Made by a program: the position numbers and the translations under genes
Notes under the pieces: model-generated
Told to the model about the DNA's origin: nothing
Seen by the model: only the letters and a program-made list of their open reading frames with translations
Databases searched by the model: none
From: Gluconacetobacter diazotrophicus PA1 5
Lineage (GTDB): Bacteria; Pseudomonadota; Alphaproteobacteria; Acetobacterales; Acetobacteraceae
DNA: 64,000 nucleotides
Direction: 5' to 3'
Assembly (NCBI RefSeq): GCF_000067045.1
Contig: NC_010125.1
Span: 150,001 to 214,000 of the forward strand
Shown here: in pieces, positions 15,391-24,952 of the stretch
How positions within the stretch are numbered: position 1 is the first letter of the stretch
Layout of the letters: each line of letters opens with the position of its first letter

Positions 15391-17103
15391 CTATTGTCCC
15401 TGCCCGGGCATGCAATCAAGATACGCCTCGCTGGCATAGCGTCGCATCATGCGGTGACTGGTAAAGATCGACCCGCATTTCGAGACCGCCCCGGCCATCA
15501 CGCGCGCCCAGCCGGCCCGGTCATCGTGGAACAGCGGCAGGATCACGTGCTCCAGCTTGTCCAGCATGGCGTGTCCATGCTCTGACGGGGGCATGTCGGG
15601 CGTGCCGATCGCCCATCCCGTAACGCCTTCCATGCATCCCTCGACCCACCAGCCATCCAGCACGCTCAGGCTGGGAACGCCGTTCAGCGCCGCCTTCATG
15701 CCGCTGGTTCCCGATGCCTCCATCGGGGGCAGGGGCGTATTCACCCAGAGGTCGGCGCCGGCGACCAGGTTCCTGGCCAGCGAAAAATCATAGTCCGGAA
15801 GAAAGACGATCGGCACCTTGCCTTTCAGAAGGCGCGCCCGGTCTATGATCCGGGCGATCAGCCGCTTGCCGTCCCGGTCATGGGGATGGGTCTTGCCGGC
15901 GAAGACGATCTGGAACGGCCGGTGCGCCGCGATGCGCGCCAGTCGCTGCGGATCGTCCAGGATCAGGGTCGCGCGCTTGTAGGCCGTCATGCGCCGGGCG
16001 AAGCCCAGGGTCGGAAGCGACGGGTCGAGGGACTGGCCCGTCAGGTCGCGGACCCGGTCCAGCAACGCCGCCTTCGCGGCATCGTGGGCGGTGAACCAGT
16101 CCTGCCTGTCCAGTGTATCGACGGAGCAGAGGAATTCGGGTTCGTGCCGCCAGCGCGGGCATGTCCGGTCGTACAGGTCGGCGAACGCCGGATGGACCCA
16201 TGTTTCGGGATGGACGCCGTTGGTGATCGACCGGATCGCATAGCCGGGGAACATGCGCTGGGTGGTCTCGCCATGGCGTTCCGCCACCCCGTTGACATAC
16301 CCGCTCAGGTTGAGCGCCAGCCGCGTCATGTTCAGCCTGTCCGTGCCGGCAAGCTGCTGCAGCACCGGCATCTCGACGAAATCGCCCAGCATCCGGCGTA
16401 CCAGGTCGTAGGAAAACTGGTCGTGCCCGGCTTCCACCGGCGTATGAGTAGTGAAGACGCAACGTTCCAGAACCCGTTCCCGGTCATAGGGGAACATGTC
16501 CCCCGCGACATGGCTGGGGGGCCGGGAATGCCGGCGCAGCAGGGCGAGGGGCAGCAGGGCGCCGTGCCCCTCGTTCATATGATAGGTCCGGATGGAAAAC
16601 CCCAGCGCGGTCAGCATCTTCTCGCCGCCGATTCCCAGGACGATCTCCTGGCACAGGCGCCAGGCATCGTCGCCACCGTACAGCCGGTCCGTGATGGGGC
16701 GGTCCGCGCGGTCGTTTTCCGCCAGCCGGGTGTCGAGCAGCAGGATGGGAATCGCGCCGCCAGGCCGTTCCAGCACATACAGCCAGGGACGAATCCAGAC
16801 CTAGCGCCCGTCGATGGTGACGGCGATCATCGCCGACAGCGGCTCGGCCATTCCGGCCGGGTCCCAGGGCTGCGGGTGATCGTGCTGCACGCCCTTCGCG
16901 TCGACCACCTGGTGCAGATATCCGGCGCGCGAGGCCAGTGTCACGAACACCATGGGCAGACCCAGGTCGGCGGCCGACCGGGCGGCATCGCCGGCCAGGA
17001 TGCCCAGGCCGCCGCTGTAACTCGGAACCGCCGGATCGAAAGCGATCTCCATCGTGAAATAGGCGACCGACACCCTGCCTGTGAAACGACGGACCCGATC
17101 CAT
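15391..17103 (-). pseudogene. glgP: Alpha-glucan phosphorylase with in-frame amber stop
   Basis: The gene encodes an alpha-1,4-glucan phosphorylase of the short (about 570 residue) family, which releases glucose-1-phosphate using PLP. Residues 1-100 (V-A-Y-F-T-M-E-I-A-F, Y-S-G-G-L-G-I-L-A-G-D) are followed by TAG at 16801-16803 in T-I-D-G-R-stop-V-W-I-R. The same frame then continues without a shift through E-N-D, T-D-R-L-Y-G-G-D, N-E-G-H, H-T-P-V and the PLP-lysine region E-A-S-G-T-S-G-M-K-A-A-L-N-G to the end. A single C-to-T change from CAG would explain it. Restart from GTG at 16776 would lack the N-terminal domain. It could also be a sequencing error. Confidence 0.88.
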
Positions 17104-17166
17104 GCCGACCTCGCGACTGCAAGCCGGCGTGTAACGCGGAAGATCCGTCCGCGTTCTTCGATCCGT

Positions 17167-18243
17167 TCAGGACGCGCGTGCCGGGTGCAGGACGCGCGCC
17201 TGCTGCGCCCGGATCAGCCGGTACACGGCCGCGTCCAGCGCGCCCAGCGCCTTGACCTCTTCCAGGCAGTCCTCGAATTCCGCCACGTCGGCCTGCTGCC
17301 GGACGATGTCGGAGCTGTTGTGGCGTTTGACCATGCCGGGCCGGGACCGAAGCAGTCCCACGGTCCGGTTGACGAAGGGTTCGATCGCGTCCGACGTCAT
17401 GAAGACATGAAGCGGATGGCGCAGATACTGTCTGATGGAATCGAAGATGTCGCCGTCCAGGCTCTCCTGGTAGTGTTCGCGAAACGAAAAGCCAAGCATC
17501 AGGGATTGTTGCGAGACCTCCATGCGCGCGTCGGGGCGTTTGAGGAATTCGCGAAACGGCATGTCCCTCATGGCCCGCATGACCGGGGTAAAGGTGGCGG
17601 GGTCCTCGTCCGGCCGCCGGCTGTGCAGGAACGCGGACCTGAACCGGCTGACGGGTTCGCGGAACAGGCACGTGACGACGTCGTCGGGACGGATGCGCGG
17701 TTCCATCACCCGCAACGGGATATGGCCCCCGACAAGGTCGTATTCCCCCGCCGCGGGGGGATTGGCGATAAAGGCCGAGTACATCTCGTAATAGATCTTG
17801 GACGGCACGTGTGCGGCCATCGCCCTCCAGGCCGACGTCCCGGCGGTCTTCGGCAGATGGACGAAGAACATGGTCCGGTCCGTGCGCTTCCGGCGTCCGG
17901 AATCGAGATACCGCGTCAGGACCCCGACATGGCGCGAATGTGCCATGCCCCGGAACAGGGGCAGGAGCGGACGACGTTTCCGGAAACAGATGAAGACTTC
18001 ATTGGCGTGGAAGATGTACCACGTGCGGAAAACCTGCCGAAGCGCCGACCTGTCGATGCAGCCCATGCGCGCCTTGTGCAGGAAAAAGATCGTGGCGTCG
18101 CCCAGGTCGATGGCATCGTCGTAACACCGGATATCGCCGGCGGCCCCGCCGGGCCAGTCGCCCCGCGGCAACAGAAGCCTGTCGTCCCGGCCGACATGTC
18201 GCTGGGCGGCGACCCAGGCGTCATGCCAGTACGGGTCTTGCAT
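17167..18243 (-). CDS. Sulfotransferase-family protein
   Basis: This 358-residue protein has the PAPS-binding signatures of sulfotransferases. The 5'-phosphosulfate loop is at residues 128-137 (V-H-L-P-K-T-A-G-T-S). The 3'-phosphate region is at 193-203 (L-F-R-E-P-V-S-R-F-R-S-A-F). No signal peptide or TM anchor is obvious, so it would act in the cytoplasm. The first 120 residues match nothing I recognise and may be an acceptor-binding extension. The gene stands alone between glgP and acuI, so the acceptor is unknown; lipids, polysaccharides or small metabolites are all possible. Confidence 0.75.
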   Translation of the reverse strand: MQDPYWHDAWVAAQRHVGRDDRLLLPRGDWPGGAAGDIRCYDDAIDLGDATIFFLHKARMGCIDRSALRQVFRTWYIFHANEVFICFRKRRPLLPLFRGMAHSRHVGVLTRYLDSGRRKRTDRTMFFVHLPKTAGTSAWRAMAAHVPSKIYYEMYSAFIANPPAAGEYDLVGGHIPLRVMEPRIRPDDVVTCLFREPVSRFRSAFLHSRRPDEDPATFTPVMRAMRDMPFREFLKRPDARMEVSQQSLMLGFSFREHYQESLDGDIFDSIRQYLRHPLHVFMTSDAIEPFVNRTVGLLRSRPGMVKRHNSSDIVRQQADVAEFEDCLEEVKALGALDAAVYRLIRAQQARVLHPARAS

Positions 18244-18342
18244 CTTCTCTCTCGCTCATCGCAAACGAGAGTATAGAGACGCGGTTTCGGCGTTAGTTAT
18301 ATAATCGAAACAAATTGTATCATTGACCCGGCGGTCGAAGGG

Positions 18343-19326
18343 TCACGGCAGGCGCACGACGATCCGCCCGCGCACGTGGCCGTCCAGCAGGGCCGCCGCC
18401 CTGGCGGGCGCGTCCGTCAGCGGAATTTCAGTGACCATCTTCTCCAGAATCGCCGGGTCGATCAGGTCGGCCAGCCGGCGCCATGCGTCCAGGCGCCGCG
18501 CGCGGGGGCACATCACGCTGTCGATGCCGACCAGCGTGACCCCGCGCAGGATGAAGGGGGCGACGGTCGCGGGGAAATCCATCCCGGCCGCCAGCCCGCA
18601 TGCGGTGACCACGCCGTCGGGCAGCATGGCGGCGCAGACATTCGCCAGCACCACGCCGCCCGCGACATCCACCGCCCCGGCCCAGCGGGCCTTTTCCAGC
18701 GGGCGTCCCGGTCTGGAAAACGCGTCGCGCGGCAGGATCTCGGCGGCGCCCAGGCCGGTCAGGTACTCTCGTTCGCCCGGGCGGCCGGTCACCGCCGCGA
18801 CGCGATAGCCCAGGCGCGCCAGCAGCAGGACGGCCACGCTGCCCACACCCCCGGCCGCCCCGGTTACCAGCACGGGGCCATGGTCGGGCGCGACACCCTG
18901 GCGTTCCAGCGCCAGCACGCACAGCATGGCGGTATAGCCCGCGGTACCAATGGCCATCGCCTGCCGCGTGGTAAAGGCATCGGGCAGCGGTACCAGCCAG
19001 TCGCCGTTCACGCGGGCGCGCCCGGCCAGTCCGCCCCACTGTTTCTCGCCCACGCCCCAGCCGTTCAGCACCACACGGTCACCGGGGCGGATAGCGGGAT
19101 GGGCGGACGTTTCGACCGTGCCGGCGAAATCGATTCCGGGCACCATCGGGAACTGCCGCACGATGGGGCCCCGTCCGGTAATGGCCAGCGCGTCCTTGTA
19201 GTTCAGCGTCGACCATTCGACGCGGACCGTCACGTCGCCTTCGGGCAGCCGGTCATCGGCCACCGGGCCGACATGGACCGATTGCGTGCCGTCGGCGGCT
19301 TTTTCGATCATCAGGGCGTCGAACAT
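18343..19326 (-). CDS. acuI: Acrylyl-CoA reductase / YhdH-type MDR oxidoreductase
   Basis: This 327-residue zinc-free medium-chain dehydrogenase belongs to the YhdH/AcuI group, which reduces acryloyl-CoA to propionyl-CoA with NADPH. Visible features are S-T-L-N-Y-K-D-A near residue 45, P-G-I-D-F-A-G-T-V, the glycine-rich cofactor site [12 protein letters not shown] and a conserved G-I-D-S-V near the end. It is a single gene. In acetic acid bacteria it would protect against acryloyl-CoA or assimilate 3-carbon acids (family knowledge). Confidence 0.92.
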   Translation of the reverse strand: MFDALMIEKAADGTQSVHVGPVADDRLPEGDVTVRVEWSTLNYKDALAITGRGPIVRQFPMVPGIDFAGTVETSAHPAIRPGDRVVLNGWGVGEKQWGGLAGRARVNGDWLVPLPDAFTTRQAMAIGTAGYTAMLCVLALERQGVAPDHGPVLVTGAAGGVGSVAVLLLARLGYRVAAVTGRPGEREYLTGLGAAEILPRDAFSRPGRPLEKARWAGAVDVAGGVVLANVCAAMLPDGVVTACGLAAGMDFPATVAPFILRGVTLVGIDSVMCPRARRLDAWRRLADLIDPAILEKMVTEIPLTDAPARAAALLDGHVRGRIVVRLP

Positions 19327-19380
19327 CGTCTCGGCTTTCCTCGTTGGTGGGATCGATCCGTTCGGGGAAGGGGAAGACCT

Positions 19381-20034
19381 TCACAGGAACGCCATCATGA
19401 TCCGGTGCAGGTGGTCGGTGGGCCCGGTTTCGATCTCCATGCCGTCCCGCGCGCCGATTCCGCCCAGCAGCGGCCCGGGATCGTACGCGCCCGGGCGGGG
19501 GTCCAGCACCACGGCGCACAGGGTGGCGTCCGCCCGGTGCAGGATCACCCGATCCTGCCGGCGGATCGCGGCGGCGGACGAGACGACCAGGAACGCCCCG
19601 GCGCGAAAGACCGGCTCGAACGCATCGGTATCGACCATGACGGCATACAGCTCGGCGTCGCCCAGCCCGGGCACGTCCCACGACTCCCAATGCCGCCCGA
19701 CCGGCAGGCCCGCCGCGTCGAACATGCCGCCCTGTTCCAGGTGCGACAGCGCCGACAGGCGCAGGCGCGACCGGCCGGCGGCGCGGGACGCGCGCGGCAG
19801 CGCCTGGCCGGCCATCAGCCGGCCGAACGATTCCAGGGTCAGGCCGGTCGCGTCCAGCACCCGGGCCAGGCTCTCGGTCCCCGGCCAGCGCGGCCGGCCG
19901 GCCGGCGTCACGCGCTTGGACGGGTTGAAGCTGGTGCTGTCCAGCCCCGCCGCCCGCGCCAGGCCCGACGGTGTCAGCCCGCGCTCGGCGGCCAGGTTGT
20001 CCAGCGCCTGCCACAGGTCGTCGTGCCGCATCAT
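19381..20034 (-). CDS. HTH regulator with LexA/S24-like fold, no catalytic Ser
   Basis: This 217-residue protein has an N-terminal Xre-type HTH (residues about 4-70) with R-G-L-T-P-S-G-L-A-R-A-A-G-L-D. A C-terminal S24/LexA-like domain follows. Where active LexA/CI proteins have G-D-S-M-x-P, this one has D-T-D-A-F-E-P. The nucleophile is therefore missing and self-cleavage is not expected. The start overlaps the stop of the small upstream gene (ATGATGA region at 20031-20034), so they are coupled. It may regulate that pair. A phage-derived repressor gone housekeeping is another reading. Confidence 0.75.
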   Translation of the reverse strand: MMRHDDLWQALDNLAAERGLTPSGLARAAGLDSTSFNPSKRVTPAGRPRWPGTESLARVLDATGLTLESFGRLMAGQALPRASRAAGRSRLRLSALSHLEQGGMFDAAGLPVGRHWESWDVPGLGDAELYAVMVDTDAFEPVFRAGAFLVVSSAAAIRRQDRVILHRADATLCAVVLDPRPGAYDPGPLLGGIGARDGMEIETGPTDHLHRIMMAFL

Positions 20035-20246
20035 GGCGGGTTCAGGATCTCGGCATCGTGCCGGGCCACGCCTTCGCCGGTGGCGTGGTAGCGCCCGGCC
20101 GCGTCCCGCGCCGCCAGTCCCATCCGGTCCAGCCGCTCCAGGCAGGGCTGGTCCTTCAGTCCCGCCGGCCGCCCGGCGGTGCCGCTCAGGATCAGCCGGT
20201 GCAGCGCCGACCGGCAGCAGGTTTCCAGGTACGGTTCGGTCCACAT
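20031..20246 (-). CDS. Small protein of unknown function (71 aa)
   Basis: The 71-residue frame starts M-W-T-E-P-Y-L-E-T-C-C and ends overlapping the start of the S24-like regulator by 4 nt. A segment C-L-E-R-L-D-R-M-G-L-A-A-R-D-A-A-G-R-Y looks like the wing part of a winged helix. Two adjacent Cys lie near the N-terminus. I know no family for it. Coupling with the regulator makes it a likely real gene. It is divergent from hflX, with about 60-70 nt between starts. Confidence 0.55.
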   Translation of the reverse strand: MWTEPYLETCCRSALHRLILSGTAGRPAGLKDQPCLERLDRMGLAARDAAGRYHATGEGVARHDAEILNPP

Positions 20247-20319
20247 GGGCCCGAGGATCGGCGTTTCGCGGCCGGCTTGCAACCGAACAGCGGGCCGTAT
20301 CCGTGCTATGTCACCATCC

Positions 20320-21672
20320 ATGGAGACCAAACCCCCGATTCCGCTCGCCGTCCTCGTCGGCATCCAGACGCCGGACGTCGATGATATCGCGCACGAGGCC
20401 AGCCTAGCCGAACTGGGGCGCCTGGTGAAGACGCTGGGCTATGCGGTCGTCGGCACCGTGTCGCAGAAGCGCGAAGGCACCGGCGCCGCATTGCTGCTGG
20501 GCAGCGGCAAGCTGGCGGAACTGGCCGCGCTGACCGGCGGCACCGGTGTCGTGACCTCGATGGCCCCGCCCCCGAAATCCAAGGCCCGGCAGCGGTTCGA
20601 AGGCGCGGCCGAGGGCGCCGCGCCGCCCGAGCCCGACCCGGACGCCGCCCGCAGGCCCGAATTCGTCATTGTCGACCATGAGCTCTCGCCCAGCCAGATC
20701 CGCAACCTGGAACGCGCCACCGGCGCCCAGGTGCTGGACCGCACCGGCGTCATCGTCGAGATCTTCCACCGCCACGCCAACACCCGCGAGGCACGGCTGC
20801 AGGTGGAGATGGCGCGCCTGAAATACGTGGCCCCCCGCCTGCGCGAATCCTCGGGCGGCGGCGGCCGGCAGCAGGGTCCGGGTGCCGGCGAAAGCACCCT
20901 GGCGCTCGACCGCCGCAAGATCCGCGACCGGCTGGCGGAACTGAAGACCCAGCTTGACGCGGTGCAGCGCGACGGCGACCAGCGCCGGTCCGCCCGCCGC
21001 GACCAGCTTAGGGTGGCGCTGGTCGGCTACACCAATGCGGGCAAATCCTCCCTGATGCGGGCGCTGACCGGCAGCCAGGTGCTGGTCGAGGACAAGCTGT
21101 TCGCCACCCTGGACACCACCGTCCGCATCCTGCAGCCCGAAACCCGCCCCCGCATCCTGGTTTCCGACACGGTCGGCTTCATCAAGCAATTGCCGCACGA
21201 TTTGGTGGCCTCGTTCCGCTCCACCCTGGCCGAGGCGCTGGAGGCCTCGCTGCTGCTGTTCGTGGTCGATGCGTCGGACCCGACCTACGAGTCCCAACTG
21301 GAGGTGACGCGCGGCGTGCTGCGGGAAATCGGGGCCGACGCCGTGCCGTCCCGCCTGGTCCTGAACAAGATGGACCGGCTGGACCCCGCCGCCCGCGCCG
21401 CGCTGCGGGACAAGCACCCCGACGCCATCATGCTTTCCGCCCACGCGCCCGGGGACGTCAGCGCATTGCGCGACACCCTGATCGCGTTCTTCGAGGCCGA
21501 GATGGTGGAGGACACCCTGGTGCTGCCCTACGCGAAACAGGGCCTGATCGGCGAAATCTATGAAAGCGCCCGCGTCCTGTCCGAAGACCATGACGAGACC
21601 GGCCGCGTGCTGAAGGTCCGCGCCCTGCCCGCCGCCATCACCCGCCTGAAGCGAAGCCTCGCCGCGCGCTGA
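20320..21672 (+). CDS. hflX: Ribosome-associated GTPase HflX
   Basis: This is a GTPase that binds the 50S subunit and splits stalled or stress-inactivated ribosomes. At 450 residues it shows the N-terminal HflX domain (V-Q-K-R-E type strand, L-L-L-G-S-G-K), F-I-V-D-H-E-L-S-P-S-Q-I-R-N-L-E, I-F-H-R-H-A-N-T-R-E-A, a glycine-rich coiled linker and the G domain. The P-loop G-Y-T-N-A-G-K-S-S, switch D-K-L-F-A-T-L-D-T-T, D-T-V-G-F-I and N-K-M-D are all visible. The start is 20320; an in-frame ATG lies 12 nt upstream (20308). In many alphaproteobacteria hflX follows hfq; here it stands alone. Confidence 0.95.
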   Translation: METKPPIPLAVLVGIQTPDVDDIAHEASLAELGRLVKTLGYAVVGTVSQKREGTGAALLLGSGKLAELAALTGGTGVVTSMAPPPKSKARQRFEGAAEGAAPPEPDPDAARRPEFVIVDHELSPSQIRNLERATGAQVLDRTGVIVEIFHRHANTREARLQVEMARLKYVAPRLRESSGGGGRQQGPGAGESTLALDRRKIRDRLAELKTQLDAVQRDGDQRRSARRDQLRVALVGYTNAGKSSLMRALTGSQVLVEDKLFATLDTTVRILQPETRPRILVSDTVGFIKQLPHDLVASFRSTLAEALEASLLLFVVDASDPTYESQLEVTRGVLREIGADAVPSRLVLNKMDRLDPAARAALRDKHPDAIMLSAHAPGDVSALRDTLIAFFEAEMVEDTLVLPYAKQGLIGEIYESARVLSEDHDETGRVLKVRALPAAITRLKRSLAAR

Positions 21673-21696
21673 AACATCGATGCGGCCCGGGTTGCG

Positions 21697-22869
21697 CTAC
21701 GCCGCTGGGTGGAAGGCGGCCGCGCTGGCGAATTCGATGCGGTTTCGACCGAGGGTCTTCGCCTGGTACAGGGCGCCGTCTGCCGCGGCCAGAAGGTCGT
21801 CCAGCGTCATCCGGCTGGTCCGGACCTCCGTCAGGCCGACGCTCACCGTCACGTGCAGGGGCGGCCGGAAGTCCTGAGCCGCGAGGGCGGTGAAGCGCCG
21901 TGCGATATTCTGGCCTGCCGCACGCGCCGTGGCCCTGTCGCTTCCCGGCAGCAGCATCGCGAACTCCTCGCCGCCCAGGCGGCCCATGATCGCCTCCTGG
22001 CCCACCTCCTCGCCCATGGCACGGGCGAAGAGCTTCAGCACGGCGTCGCCCATTGCGTGACCGTGGATGTCATTGATGGACTTGAAATGGTCTATGTCGA
22101 AGATCAGCAGGGAAACCGGCTGGCCGACCGTCTGGCCGGACAGGCATTTCTGGCCGGCCTGATAGAAAAAATGGCGGTTTCCGATATTCGTCAGGAAGTC
22201 CGTCTGTGCGATTTTCAGCATGGCGAGGCGGCTCTCCTCCCTGACCACGGACAGCAGCGCGACCGGCATCGCAACGGAATACAGAACGCCCTCGTACATC
22301 GTGACCTCGGCAAAAACCGAGGAAGCATGCTGTCCCTTCCAAAGGACCATAAGGGGCATGACGGCGCCGCGGAACAGATAGAACACCCCGTGTCCCCACG
22401 CGATCGCCGCGACCACCGGCCGCGAACGCGGGGCCTGGATGCCGGACCGATACTGGATATGCCAGGCCGTGAGGCCGCACATCAGGGCGATGGGGAACGC
22501 GGCGCCATAATCCCACATGATCCGGCATATCGCGGGGCCGCCGATGATCCACACGAGGGACACGGCGACGAGCAGGGTGATCGAAGTCGCGACGTATCGC
22601 CGATGATCGAGTTGCCCGACCCCGTTCAGGACCAGGGCATAGCCTGCCGTGAACAGCACGTTGCTGACGGCCCATCCGGAAACACCGGGCAGGTCCGGCC
22701 GCAGGAGGGTGATGACGCACCCGATCGCATAACATGCATAGGCCGCCGCCCAGCAGAGGAGCGGGACGCGCCGGCCGGGCTGTTCGTGAAGCTCCCACAG
22801 CGTCGCGCCGCATCCGATGACGAGCGTGCCGATCGCCAGGCAATAGAGGGTCAATAGGCCAGCCTGCAT
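21697..22869 (-). CDS. Membrane diguanylate cyclase (GGDEF)
   Basis: This 390-residue protein makes cyclic di-GMP from two GTP. The N-terminal 205 residues contain about six hydrophobic segments forming a membrane sensor of no named type. The C-terminal GGDEF domain has F-D-I-D-H-F-K-S-I-N-D near residue 257 and an active GGEEF at 299-303. The inhibitory I-site RxxD five residues before it is absent (G-Q-E-A-I-M-G-R-L), so product inhibition at that site is not expected. It is a single gene, convergent with hflX. Confidence 0.92.
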   Translation of the reverse strand: MQAGLLTLYCLAIGTLVIGCGATLWELHEQPGRRVPLLCWAAAYACYAIGCVITLLRPDLPGVSGWAVSNVLFTAGYALVLNGVGQLDHRRYVATSITLLVAVSLVWIIGGPAICRIMWDYGAAFPIALMCGLTAWHIQYRSGIQAPRSRPVVAAIAWGHGVFYLFRGAVMPLMVLWKGQHASSVFAEVTMYEGVLYSVAMPVALLSVVREESRLAMLKIAQTDFLTNIGNRHFFYQAGQKCLSGQTVGQPVSLLIFDIDHFKSINDIHGHAMGDAVLKLFARAMGEEVGQEAIMGRLGGEEFAMLLPGSDRATARAAGQNIARRFTALAAQDFRPPLHVTVSVGLTEVRTSRMTLDDLLAAADGALYQAKTLGRNRIEFASAAAFHPAA

Positions 22870-23132
22870 GGATGCTTTCCGGGTATCACGGTGCGAAATT
22901 TCGGTACAACCCTCGCATGACCAGGTTCATGCGAAGGCCTTCACTGTAAGGGAGCGGCCTGTCTGCGGGGACCCGCCCCTCCATCAGCGATGGTCGCCGA
23001 ACCAATCTAGCGGGCCGGCACGTCCGCCGCCACGGTGAAACTGCGCGGTCCCGGCGGGGTGCCGCCGGCGCGTCCCGGTTGCGAAAACCGATCGTCGCGG
23101 TAGGCTGCCCGGCAGGGTTCAGGAGGTCCGCG

Positions 23133-23519
23133 ATGCTCAAGATCGACGATCCGGCCATCGTGGCGGAAGTGACCGCCATGTCGGACCGGTACGAGGCCGC
23201 GCTGATGGCCAATGACGTGGCGGTGCTGGACGCGCTGTTCCGCGATGCGCCGGAGACGATCCGCTATGGCGTGGGCGAGGTCCTGTATGGCTTTGCCGAG
23301 ATCGCGGCCTTCCGCGTGGGCCGTGCCGGCGGGTCGCCGCAGCGGCGGGTGCTGCGGCGGGTGGTCACCACGTTCGGCACCGACATGGCGACCGTGAACC
23401 TGGAATTCCAGCGCGAGGGCGCGACCCGCATCGGACGGCAGAGCCAGACCTGGCTGCGGACCGAGGCCGGCTGGAAGATCACCTGCGCCCACGTCTCGCT
23501 GATGGCCGACATCTCGTAG
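23133..23519 (+). CDS. AtzH-like / DUF3225 (SnoaL-fold) protein
   Basis: This 128-residue protein of the NTF2-like fold matches the DUF3225/HpxZ/AtzH group: D-R-Y-E-A-A-L-M-A-N-D-V near residue 22, a central I-R-Y-G-V-G-E-V-L-Y-G-F and a C-terminal Q-S-Q-T-W-L-R-T-E-A-G-W-K-I. The start at 23133 is set by AGGAGGT six nt upstream. Family members assist amidases in ureide/oxalurate and cyanurate pathways, but no amidase is adjacent here. A link to the amidase at 60069 would be a guess. Confidence 0.8.
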   Translation: MLKIDDPAIVAEVTAMSDRYEAALMANDVAVLDALFRDAPETIRYGVGEVLYGFAEIAAFRVGRAGGSPQRRVLRRVVTTFGTDMATVNLEFQREGATRIGRQSQTWLRTEAGWKITCAHVSLMADIS

Positions 23520-23539
23520 GATGCCTGCGAGGCAGCCTT

Positions 23540-24952
23540 TCACGTACCGGACAGGGGCGGCGGCGTGACGACGCGGTGGCGCACCACCTGGCCCACCAGC
23601 ACCAGCGCCGGGCTGCCCACGGCATGGGCGCGCGCCAGCGCCGGCAGGTCGGCCAGGGTTCCCGTCAACACGCGCTGGTCGGGCCGGGTGCCGCGCTCCA
23701 CCACGGCGGCGGGCCAGTCGGGCGGCAGGCCGTGGCGCACCAGCATGGTGCACAGGTCCGGCAGCGCGGTGACGCCCATATAGATCGCGATGGTCTGCCC
23801 CGGCCGGGCCATGCTGTCCCACGGCAGGTCCAGCGTGCCGTCGCGGCGGGCGTGACCGGTGACGAACAGGCAGGACTGGGCGCAGTCCCGGTGGGTCAGC
23901 GGAATGCCGGCATAGGCGGCGCAGCCGCTGGCCGCCGTGATGCCCGGCACGACCTGGAACGGAATTCCCGCCGCCATCAGGGCCTCGATCTCCTCGCCGC
24001 CGCGACCGAAGATGAACGGGTCCCCGCCCTTCAGGCGCAGCACCCGCTCGCCCGCCCGCGCGCGGCGGATCAGTTCGGCATTGATGTCGTCCTGCGGCAT
24101 GGTGTGGCGGTCGCGCTGCTTGCCCACGAACACCCGCTCGGCATCGCGGCGCACCCGGTCCATCAACGCGGGCGGCAGCAACTGGTCGTACAGCACCGAA
24201 TCCGCGTTCTGCATCAGGTGCAGCGCCCGCAGGGTCAGCAGGTCCGGGTCCCCCGGCCCGGCGCCGACCAGCCAGACCTCGCCCCCGGTCTGCGCGCCGG
24301 CCAGCAGGTGGTCCAGTACCTGTCGCGCGGCCGCGTGTTCGCCGCGCTGCGCCGCCTCGCCGCCTGGGCCGTCCAGGAAATCCTCCCATACCCGGCGGCG
24401 GCGGCCGATATCGGGGCAGGCAGCCACGACATGAGCGCGCTCGGCCTGCAGGAAGCGCGCCAGCGCGTCGAGCCCTGCCGGCATCACGGCCTCGATCCGC
24501 TCGCGCAGGCGCCGGGCCAGCACCGGGGCCGCGCCGCCGGTGGAAATCGCGATCCGCACCGGCCCGCGATGGATCTGCGCGGGCGTGATGAAGGAAGACG
24601 GCTCCGGGTCGTCCACCGCGCAGACCGGGATATTCAGCGCATCGGCCTGCGCCGCGACGGCGCGGTTCACCGCCCGGTCGTCGGTCGCGGCATAGACCAG
24701 GCGGCTGCCGGGCAGCAGCGCACGCACCCGGTCGGGCGTCGCCTCGCCCGCGATGTGGGTGATCCGCCCTTCGGCCTGCCAGGCGGCCAGCGTGTCCTCC
24801 AGCCGGGGGGCCAGGATGTCGATCCGCGCGGCGTGGGCCAGCAGCAGCCGGACCTTGTTCAGCGCGATCCCGCCGCCGCCCACCACCACCACCCGCGCGC
24901 CGCGCAGCCGCAGCGCCAGCGGGAACCAGCCGGGGTCGGTCGCATCGCTCAT
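23540..24952 (-). CDS. cysG: Siroheme synthase (trifunctional)
   Basis: This makes siroheme from uroporphyrinogen III for sulfite/nitrite reductase. The 470-residue protein has the N-terminal CysG_A/B dehydrogenase-ferrochelatase part (V-V-V-G-G-G-G-I-A-L-N-K, near residue 22, and S-T-G-G-A-A-P-V-L-A-R). The C-terminal SUMT methyltransferase part has V-G-A-G-P-G-D-P-D-L-L-T, G-G-D-P-F-I-F-G-R-G-G-E-E and P-G-I-T-A-A-S-G. Its ATG overlaps the mobB stop (ATGA, 24949-24952), so both are co-translated. Confidence 0.96.
   Translation of the reverse strand: MSDATDPGWFPLALRLRGARVVVVGGGGIALNKVRLLLAHAARIDILAPRLEDTLAAWQAEGRITHIAGEATPDRVRALLPGSRLVYAATDDRAVNRAVAAQADALNIPVCAVDDPEPSSFITPAQIHRGPVRIAISTGGAAPVLARRLRERIEAVMPAGLDALARFLQAERAHVVAACPDIGRRRRVWEDFLDGPGGEAAQRGEHAAARQVLDHLLAGAQTGGEVWLVGAGPGDPDLLTLRALHLMQNADSVLYDQLLPPALMDRVRRDAERVFVGKQRDRHTMPQDDINAELIRRARAGERVLRLKGGDPFIFGRGGEEIEALMAAGIPFQVVPGITAASGCAAYAGIPLTHRDCAQSCLFVTGHARRDGTLDLPWDSMARPGQTIAIYMGVTALPDLCTMLVRHGLPPDWPAAVVERGTRPDQRVLTGTLADLPALARAHAVGSPALVLVGQVVRHRVVTPPPLSGT

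Noticed and set aside
15880-18276. Open frame of 798 codons on the plus strand
   Set aside because: It is antisense to the glucan phosphorylase and sulfotransferase genes, both of which have clear motifs in their own frames.
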